From JAWOHX01 sp046484975 (GTDB taxonomy: Bacteria > Bacillota > Clostridia > DUPQ01): DNA of 55,693 nucleotides. The notes beneath the pieces are model-generated. The model was not told the origin of the DNA, made no database searches, and was given only the letters and a program-made list of their open reading frames with translations. Position numbers and translations under genes: made by a program. Every line of letters starts with the position of its first letter. The stretch's first letter is position 1. The stretch covers positions 1-55,693 of the forward strand of contig JAWOHX010000045.1 of the NCBI GenBank assembly GCA_046484975.1, written 5' to 3'. This document shows positions 50,049 through 55,693 of the stretch, piece by piece.

Positions 50049-51761
50049 ATGCTCAGACTCTTTAAATATTTGAAACCTTACAAAAAACAGATCATCGTCG
50101 TTTTGGCTTTTCTGTTCCTGCAGACCTTGTCCCAGCTTTATCTTCCCAACCTTATGGCTGACATCGTCGACAACGGCATCGCAAAAGGTGACATTATGCA
50201 TATCTGGAAGACGGGAGGCATCATGATTGGTGTGGCAGTCCTCGGAATGCTGTTTATCCTTGTGGCCACCTATCTTTCCTCGAAGGTGGCCATGTCCTTC
50301 GGCCGGGACCTTCGATTGGACCTGTTTTCCCATATCGAGGATTTTTCCTTCCATGAATTTGACAAGATCGGAGGGTCCTCACTCATTATCCGCGCCACCA
50401 ACGACATCACACAGGTACAGCAGGTGACCATGATGATCCTTCGTGTCATGGTGTCCGCCCCGCTCATGGCCATTGGCGGTATTCTCCTTTCCGTCTCCAA
50501 GGATCCACGATTGTCCCTTATCCTGCTTATCGTGATTCCACTTCTCAGTCTTTTGATTGTGCTCATAGCCAGAAAAGGAATTCCTCTTTTCAAGTCCATG
50601 CAGAAAAAACTGGACACCTTGAACCTTGTCGTCCGGGAGAACCTCACGGGAGTCCGTGTCATCCGGGCGTTCAACAGACTGGATTATGAGGAAAAAAGGT
50701 TTGACGAAGCCAATCTGAGTCTTACCGATACCGCCATCAAGGTGAACAAACTCATGGCACTTTTAATGCCCGTGCTGATGATCTTCATGAACTTCACCAC
50801 AGTCGCGATCCTATGGTACGGAAGCATCCGCATCGATACCGGACAGATCCGCATCGGTGATCTGATGGCTTTCATCCAGTATGCAATGTTCATCCTGTTC
50901 TCCCTCATCATGCTGTCCGTTGTTTTCATCATGATTCCACGGGCATCCGCATCCGCCCAACGAATCAACGAGGTCTTTCAATTGTCACCTTCGGTCTGTT
51001 CCCCTTCCCTGCCAAAGGAACCACCGGCGGAAAAGGTCACCCTCCGCTTCGAAGACGTGTCCTTCCATTATGAGAATGCCCGCGAAGCCGCTCTTTCAGG
51101 TTTGTCCTTTGAAGCCAGTGCGGGCCAAACAGTGGTGGTCATCGGCGGCACAGGCTCAGGAAAATCCACCCTGGTGAATCTGATCCCGCGTTTTTACGAT
51201 GTGTCCCATGGCAGAATACTGCTGAATGGCACGGATATCCGTGACATGGAAATGTCATCGCTGAGGAAAAGGCTGGGGATTGTTTCACAAAAGCCTGTGC
51301 TTTTCACAGGTACCATCCGGGAGAACCTGGAAATCGGGAGCCTGGAAATCAATGAGCAGGACATCCATGCAGCACTGGAAGCCGCCCAGGCCAATGAATT
51401 CATCTTTGGTCTGAAAGACGGCATCGATACGGTCATATCCAAAGATGGCGCCAACATATCGGGAGGACAAAAACAACGGTTGTCCATTGCCAGGGCGTTG
51501 GCCAGGAAACCGGACATCTATATATTCGACGACAGTTTTTCCGCCTTGGATTTCAAGACCGATGCGATGCTTCGCCAATCACTGAAGGAGTACACCAAGG
51601 ATTCCGTGGTCATCTTTGTCACGCAACGGGTGAACTCCATTATGGATGCAGACCTTGTCATTGTTCTGGAGGAAGGTTCTTTGGCAGGAATCGGCACACA
51701 CCGCACACTGATGGGCTCATCAGCAGTATACAGGGAAATCTACAATGCCCAGATGGGTTGA
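50049..51761 (+). CDS. Heterodimeric ABC exporter, subunit with degenerate Walker B
   Basis: The 570-residue half-transporter has an N-terminal six-helix transmembrane domain (LFKYLKPYKKQIIVVLAFLFL onwards) and a nucleotide-binding domain with Walker A GGTGSGKST, canonical signature ISGGQKQRL and Walker B IYIFDDSFSALD, where the catalytic Glu is replaced by Asp. AGGAG precedes the ATG at 50049; an earlier start at 49986 would lie within the promoter. Its partner is the next gene, 10 nt on. Pairs of this kind (LmrCD, BmrCD, TM287/288) export drugs, lipids or peptides. Substrate cannot be told here. Confidence 0.92.
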   Translation: MLRLFKYLKPYKKQIIVVLAFLFLQTLSQLYLPNLMADIVDNGIAKGDIMHIWKTGGIMIGVAVLGMLFILVATYLSSKVAMSFGRDLRLDLFSHIEDFSFHEFDKIGGSSLIIRATNDITQVQQVTMMILRVMVSAPLMAIGGILLSVSKDPRLSLILLIVIPLLSLLIVLIARKGIPLFKSMQKKLDTLNLVVRENLTGVRVIRAFNRLDYEEKRFDEANLSLTDTAIKVNKLMALLMPVLMIFMNFTTVAILWYGSIRIDTGQIRIGDLMAFIQYAMFILFSLIMLSVVFIMIPRASASAQRINEVFQLSPSVCSPSLPKEPPAEKVTLRFEDVSFHYENAREAALSGLSFEASAGQTVVVIGGTGSGKSTLVNLIPRFYDVSHGRILLNGTDIRDMEMSSLRKRLGIVSQKPVLFTGTIRENLEIGSLEINEQDIHAALEAAQANEFIFGLKDGIDTVISKDGANISGGQKQRLSIARALARKPDIYIFDDSFSALDFKTDAMLRQSLKEYTKDSVVIFVTQRVNSIMDADLVIVLEEGSLAGIGTHRTLMGSSAVYREIYNAQMG

Positions 51762-51771
51762 GGGAGACAGG

Positions 51772-53628
51772 ATGACAGACAGCAAGCACCACACTTCCGA
51801 AAGAAAACCACATCAAGGGCCCATGGGGGGAGGGCCCCGCATCGGCATGCCTTTTGAAAAACCAAAGGACTTTAAAAAAACCCTCCGGAGGCTTCTTGCC
51901 TATCTGAATCCATGGAAGTATGTTTTTCTGGCCGTTTTCCTCTTGTCAATCGCAAGCACGGTCTTCATGATTTTTTCCCCGAAGGTCATGGGCAGGGTCA
52001 CAACACATGTTTTTGAGAGTTTCATGGACGGTAAACACATTGATTTCTCCTATATAGGCAGGATTGTGGTCATCCTCCTGGCACTTTATCTGGCGAGCGG
52101 AATATTTGCCTATGTCCAACAGTACGTGATGGCCGGGGTCTCCCAGAAGACTGTCTATCAATTGCGCAATCAAATCAGCGTGAAATTGATGAAGCTTCCC
52201 CTCGCATTCTTCGACGGCGCCATCCATGGGGACATCATGAGCCGCATCACCAATGACATCGACAACATCAGCAATACCCTCCAGCAGGGCATCACCCAGT
52301 TGATCACATCATTTGTCACCCTGGTCGGGATTGTCATCATGATGCTATCCATCAGCCCTCTCATGACACTGATCCTGCTGGTCACCCTGCCCCTGTACGC
52401 CATCACGACGAAGATCATCGCCAAACATTCCCAGAAGTATTTCAAGGGGCAGCAGAAAGCCCTTGGGGAATTGAATGGACATGTGGAGGAAATGCTGAGC
52501 GGCCACGTCATCGTGAAAGCTTTCGGTCATGAAAAAAAATCCCTGGAAAAATTCGCATCCATCAATGAGAATCTGTATCATGAGGGGTGGAAAGCCCAGT
52601 TCATATCCGGCATCATTATGCCTGCCATGACATTCATCAACAACATTGGATATGTCATGGTCAGTGTCATCGGCGGAATCTTCGTCACCAGGGCTCTTGT
52701 CAGCCTTGGGGACATACAGGCATTCATTATATACTCCCGGCAGTTCACCCAGCCCATCATCCAGGTCTCGAACATCGCCAACATCATCCAGTCCACCATA
52801 GCATCCGCCGAAAGGGTTTTCGAAATTCTGGATGAGGAAGAAGAAATACCTGATGATGAGAAAGCGATACGGCTGAACAACGTGATGGGCAGGGTCACGT
52901 TCAAGGATGTACATTTCAGCTACAAAAAGGATACCAGCCTGATCGAGGGCCTGAACATTGACATACTTCCCGGACAGAACATCGCAATCGTAGGTCCCAC
53001 GGGCGCCGGGAAAACCACTCTTGTCAACCTGATGATGCGTTTTTATGAGCTGGATGCCGGTGAAATCCTGTTGGACGGGAATGGAATCACCAATATCAAA
53101 AGAGGCAGCCTCAGGTCAGCCTTTGGCATGGTTCTGCAGGACACCTGGCTTTTTAACGGCACCATCCGGGACAATATCCGCTATGGAAGGCTTGACGCCA
53201 GGGATGAGGATGTGTTGTCCGCGGCGGAATCCGCCCATGTCCATCATTTCATCCAGACCGTGGCGGAAGGATATGACACCATCCTCAATGAGGACGCCTC
53301 CAACATTTCCTACGGGCAGAAGCAGCTTCTGACCATCGCCAGGGCTTTTCTTGCCAATCCCGCCATCCTGATCCTGGACGAGGCCACCAGCAATGTGGAC
53401 ACCCGTACGGAGATCATCATTCAAAAGGCAATGAAGACATTGATGAAGGGAAGGACCAATTTCATCATAGCCCACAGGTTGTCCACCATCAAGAACGCAG
53501 ACCTCATCCTCGTGATGAACAACGGCCAGATCATTGAAAAAGGAACCCATGAAGAGCTCCTTTCACTGAAAAGTTTTTACTGGGAATTATACAACAGCCA
53601 GTTCACCCTCAACGAGGGCCTTCAATAA
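51772..53628 (+). CDS. Heterodimeric ABC exporter, subunit with catalytic Walker B and altered signature
   Basis: The 618-residue half-transporter carries a ~35-residue Gly/Pro/His-rich cytoplasmic lead (HHTSERKPHQGPMGGGP), a six-helix domain, Walker A GPTGAGKTT, signature ISYGQKQLL (Ser-Tyr-Gly-Gln instead of SGGQ) and Walker B LILDEATSNVD with the catalytic Glu. Paired with the previous subunit this gives one consensus and one degenerate ATP site. GGGAG precedes the ATG at 51772. Its 3' end overlaps the convergent M20 peptidase gene by 42 nt. Confidence 0.93.
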   Translation: MTDSKHHTSERKPHQGPMGGGPRIGMPFEKPKDFKKTLRRLLAYLNPWKYVFLAVFLLSIASTVFMIFSPKVMGRVTTHVFESFMDGKHIDFSYIGRIVVILLALYLASGIFAYVQQYVMAGVSQKTVYQLRNQISVKLMKLPLAFFDGAIHGDIMSRITNDIDNISNTLQQGITQLITSFVTLVGIVIMMLSISPLMTLILLVTLPLYAITTKIIAKHSQKYFKGQQKALGELNGHVEEMLSGHVIVKAFGHEKKSLEKFASINENLYHEGWKAQFISGIIMPAMTFINNIGYVMVSVIGGIFVTRALVSLGDIQAFIIYSRQFTQPIIQVSNIANIIQSTIASAERVFEILDEEEEIPDDEKAIRLNNVMGRVTFKDVHFSYKKDTSLIEGLNIDILPGQNIAIVGPTGAGKTTLVNLMMRFYELDAGEILLDGNGITNIKRGSLRSAFGMVLQDTWLFNGTIRDNIRYGRLDARDEDVLSAAESAHVHHFIQTVAEGYDTILNEDASNISYGQKQLLTIARAFLANPAILILDEATSNVDTRTEIIIQKAMKTLMKGRTNFIIAHRLSTIKNADLILVMNNGQIIEKGTHEELLSLKSFYWELYNSQFTLNEGLQ

Positions 53629-54702
53629 CCCGGAGAGCAACACCAGGTTCTTGATCTTAATCCGTTCCTTCACACTGTGGACGTTCTCCATTCCAACGCT
53701 GATGTTCACGGCAGGTATCCCTTTGGCATGGATGATGTTGGTATCGCTTCCTCCCCCGCTGTGTTCCAGTATGCACGGGAGACCTGTCTTTACACAAGCC
53801 TTTTTGAATTTTTCAAGGATTCCTGAATCAGGGTCAAGCGTGATGGCCTTGTATTCATTTTTCACCGAAATGACGCATTCCGCATGATACGCCTGACAGG
53901 CTTTCTGAAATGCATCCCCGATTTCTTTTGTCACAGTTTCCAGCTTTGATTCACTGCGGCTCCTGCATTCGGCCTTCACCAGGACGGTCTCGCATACGAT
54001 GTTCCTTGCTTTTCCCCCTTCGATGATGCCGATGTTGGATGTGGTCTCCTCGTCAATCCTGCCCATTTCAAGGGAATCGATGGCCCGTGCCGCCACCTGG
54101 ATGGCATTGATCCCTTTTTCAGGCTCAATCCCGGAATGGGCCGCTTTTCCAATGACCGTGATGTCCAGGGTATTATGGGAGGGGGAACTGATGGATGCTG
54201 TGCCGATTTCCCCGTTGCTGTCCAGGACAAAGGCATATGGGACATCCACCATTGACAGGTCGGCGCTTTTTGCACCCAGAAGCCCGATTTCCTCAGCAAT
54301 GGTGAACAAAAGCCAGACCGTGCCGCCTTTGACCTCGCCGGCACGGATGGAGCGTGCAAGCTCCAGCATGCAGGATGCCCCTGCAAGGTCGTCAGAACCC
54401 AGTACAGTGGTTTGATCCGTCTGGATGTATTCATCATCCACAACGATGGTTTTCCCTGTGCAGGGGGCCACGGAATCCATATGGCTGGCGAAAAGGATTC
54501 CATCCATCTCCGGGTCCCCGGGGATTTCGCACAGGATGTTTCCTGTGGTTCCGCTGTTCTTTTCCCCTGCGTCGTCCTCCTGTGGGGAAAAGCCCATGGA
54601 ACGCAGCCGCCGCAGGATATGGTCCGCCACCTGGCGTTCATCCAGGCTCGGATTGTCCAACTTTGCAAGCTCGGTGAATTCTTTTACGATCTCATGATTC
54701 AT
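53587..54702 (-). CDS. M20 family metallopeptidase (PepT-like)
   Basis: The 371-residue di-zinc peptidase has the first metal His in FASHMDSV, bridging Asp in GSDDLAG, catalytic Glu pair in TIAEEIGLLG, Asp in VLDSNG and the final His in ENVHSVKERI. It matches the PepT/peptidase T-like clostridial group, which trims tripeptides; sugar or acyl substrates are possible. The ATG at 54702 lies inside the end of trmL; its stop lies within the ABC exporter gene on the other strand. Confidence 0.9.
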   Translation of the reverse strand: MNHEIVKEFTELAKLDNPSLDERQVADHILRRLRSMGFSPQEDDAGEKNSGTTGNILCEIPGDPEMDGILFASHMDSVAPCTGKTIVVDDEYIQTDQTTVLGSDDLAGASCMLELARSIRAGEVKGGTVWLLFTIAEEIGLLGAKSADLSMVDVPYAFVLDSNGEIGTASISSPSHNTLDITVIGKAAHSGIEPEKGINAIQVAARAIDSLEMGRIDEETTSNIGIIEGGKARNIVCETVLVKAECRSRSESKLETVTKEIGDAFQKACQAYHAECVISVKNEYKAITLDPDSGILEKFKKACVKTGLPCILEHSGGGSDTNIIHAKGIPAVNISVGMENVHSVKERIKIKNLVLLSGLLKALVEGELAVV

Positions 54703-55177
54703 TGCCCAGGACACCCCTTTCCTTCAACCCTTTGAAATCATTCTGCCTCAACGCCTCGTACAGGATGACGGCGACCGCGCTGGACAGGTTCAGGGAACGT
54801 TTTCCCTCCTGCATGGGAAGCCGGATGCATTTGCTGTAATGGGCTCTCAGGAGTGTCTCGTCAAGACCCTTTGTCTCTTTCCCGAACACCAGGAAATCGT
54901 CGGGCCCATAAACCGCCTCGTCATAGCGTCTGATGGCTTTTGTCGATGCAAAATGAAAGGTGTTTCCGGCATATTTTTCTAGCACCTCGCCGATGGAATC
55001 GTAATATTGGACTGCCAGTCCATCCCAGTAATCCAGACCGGCCCTTTTCAGGTGCCTGTCTTCCACGGAGAACCCGAGGGGCCTGACCAGATGCAGGGCG
55101 GTGCCCGTCACCGAGCAGGTCCGTGCGATGTTCCCTGTGTTCTGGGGAATTTCCGGTTCGACCAGCACAATGTTCAT
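54692..55177 (-). CDS. trmL: tRNA (cytidine/uridine-34-2'-O)-methyltransferase TrmL
   Basis: SPOUT methylase acting on the wobble base of tRNA-Leu. The 161-residue protein has NIVLVEPEIPQNTGNIART, RPLGFSVEDRHLKRAGLDYWDG, FGKETKGLDE and the C-terminal knot RLPMQEGKRSLNLSSAVAVILYE, with typical length. AGGAAGG precedes the ATG; the frame is open much further upstream, but that belongs to the ferredoxin gene region. Confidence 0.95.
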   Translation of the reverse strand: MNIVLVEPEIPQNTGNIARTCSVTGTALHLVRPLGFSVEDRHLKRAGLDYWDGLAVQYYDSIGEVLEKYAGNTFHFASTKAIRRYDEAVYGPDDFLVFGKETKGLDETLLRAHYSKCIRLPMQEGKRSLNLSSAVAVILYEALRQNDFKGLKERGVLGNES

Positions 55178-55178
55178 G

Positions 55179-55521
55179 TCAGCCCTTCCTCTTTCGTTTT
55201 CTAACGGACAGCAGGCGGATGAGCAGGCTTTCCCTGATATCGATGGCCTGTTCCGGGCATAGTTCCTGGCAGCAGTAGCACCTGATGCATTTTTCATAAT
55301 CAAAGACGGGAAGATTCCTGGGGATGGCGATGGCCTCCGCGGGACAGTTGTCCCTACATATCCCACATGCCACACATTTATGAGGATCCACCAGCAGGGT
55401 TGATTTATATTTTTTCAGGAATCGCGAGATGGCAGTGTTCTTCGTGAAGCGGAGTCCTTTCCTGATATATGGCACGTCAAAATCAAGGACAGCCACGTCC
55501 TTGACCGTTTCCCCGGATTCA
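55179..55521 (-). CDS. Ferredoxin-domain C-terminus of a DUF362-like protein (5' part missing)
   Basis: Two [4Fe-4S] motifs, CVACGICRDNCPAEAI and CIRCYCCQELCPEQAI, follow a stretch VAVLDFDVPYIRKG of the kind that precedes the ferredoxin tail in DUF362 proteins. The rest of that ~370-residue family should lie further upstream on the minus strand, but the sequence beyond about 55521 changes character and does not continue it. An in-frame ATG-like start at 55556 lies in the foreign-looking segment and is not a credible natural start. It ends 1 nt before the trmL start. Confidence 0.75.
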
Positions 55522-55691
55522 GAATTCTGACCCTCGCCGAGGTCGAGAGGCGCCACATCCTGAGAACGTTGGAGAAGTGCGGCGGCAAGGTCCCAGACGC
55601 CGCCCGGCGTCTCGAGGTTCCAAGGAGCACCCTCTACGACAGGCTGAAGCAGCTCGGCATCAGCCGGGGGGCGGACGGAGCCGGATCGTAA
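55521..55691 (+). CDS. Fis-type HTH C-terminus of an NtrC-like sigma-54 regulator (5' part missing)
   Basis: The plus-strand frame reads LTLAEVERRHILRTLEKCGG then KVPDAARRLEVPRSTLYDRL and LKQLGISR before TAA, the classic DNA-binding tail of sigma-54 response regulators. The receiver and AAA+ domains, ~400 residues, are not in the window; upstream of 55521 the same frame runs antisense to the ferredoxin gene. Third codon positions are strongly G/C, unlike the rest of the window. It is either a truncated gene, a rearrangement or a joining artefact. Confidence 0.7.
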   Translation, partial: RILTLAEVERRHILRTLEKCGGKVPDAARRLEVPRSTLYDRLKQLGISRGADGAGS

Positions 55692-55693
55692 AA

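Overview
The window looks like chromosomal DNA from an anaerobic, fermentative, low-oxygen-tolerance member of the Bacillota, most likely class Clostridia. I cannot name a genus from sequence alone. The main signs are MurT/GatD (lipid II amidation), YlxM-Ffh, TrmFO, an LCP-family wall protein, an HPr-like protein, a DNA polymerase I without proofreading residues, and a complete trimeric NAD-linked [FeFe]-hydrogenase operon. Base composition is near half G+C by eye and gene density is very high, with many 4-14 nt start/stop overlaps. I see no rRNA, tRNA, CRISPR array, insertion sequence or prophage.

Layout, left to right. 1-1.9 kb: the end of a Xer-type recombinase and an LCP wall-ligase gene, closed by a bidirectional terminator. 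1.9-12.2 kb (minus strand): a long run from one strong promoter, ylxM-ffh-rpsP-khpA-rimM-trmD-glyA-rarA, followed by a small membrane protein, iscS, iscU, mnmA and an M18 aminopeptidase (translation, protein targeting, tRNA modification and sulfur relay). 12.2-18.1 kb (minus): ECF sigma factor, zinc anti-sigma factor, polA, coaE and an unusual PP2C-like/LysM membrane protein. 18.1-21 kb: murT and gatD on plus, split by a zinc-ribbon gene on minus. 21-25.3 kb (minus): dprA-topA-trmFO.

25.3-34.5 kb (minus) is the most distinctive part. A hydC-HATPase-hydD-hydB-hydA operon starts at a good promoter overlapped by a Rex-like operator. It ends at a terminator that is followed at once by a new promoter for a second module: DRTGG domain, RsbW-like ATPase, a sensory-type [FeFe]-hydrogenase with four extra FeS motifs, a second DRTGG-like protein and a PHP phosphoesterase. 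The first module would make H2 from NADH and ferredoxin. The second has the parts of an H2/redox sensing and signalling unit.

34.5-43.2 kb: a C_GCAxxG_C_C protein on plus, then a minus-strand operon galM-like, YhcH-like, sirtuin, recG, a degenerate phosphoribosyltransferase, an alpha/beta hydrolase, nagA and an M29 aminopeptidase. 43.2-49.9 kb: an HPr-like protein without the catalytic His, secG, and the lower glycolytic genes gap, pgk-tpi, gpmI and eno. PGK and TIM are fused in frame through a run of ten A residues with a stop codon waiting in the neighbouring frame, which suggests slippage makes both PGK and PGK-TIM. 50-55.2 kb: a heterodimeric ABC exporter, an M20 peptidase and trmL. The last ~500 bp hold the ferredoxin tail of a DUF362-like gene and then an abrupt switch to GC-rich DNA encoding only the Fis-type HTH tail of an NtrC-like regulator, which may be a junction or assembly chimera.

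No stretch longer than about 220 bp lacks a gene. The longest intergenic region is 49829-50048, which holds divergent promoters and a Rex-like palindrome. Promoters, terminators and operators below are pattern calls by eye. Protein functions are from recognised motifs, without database searches.
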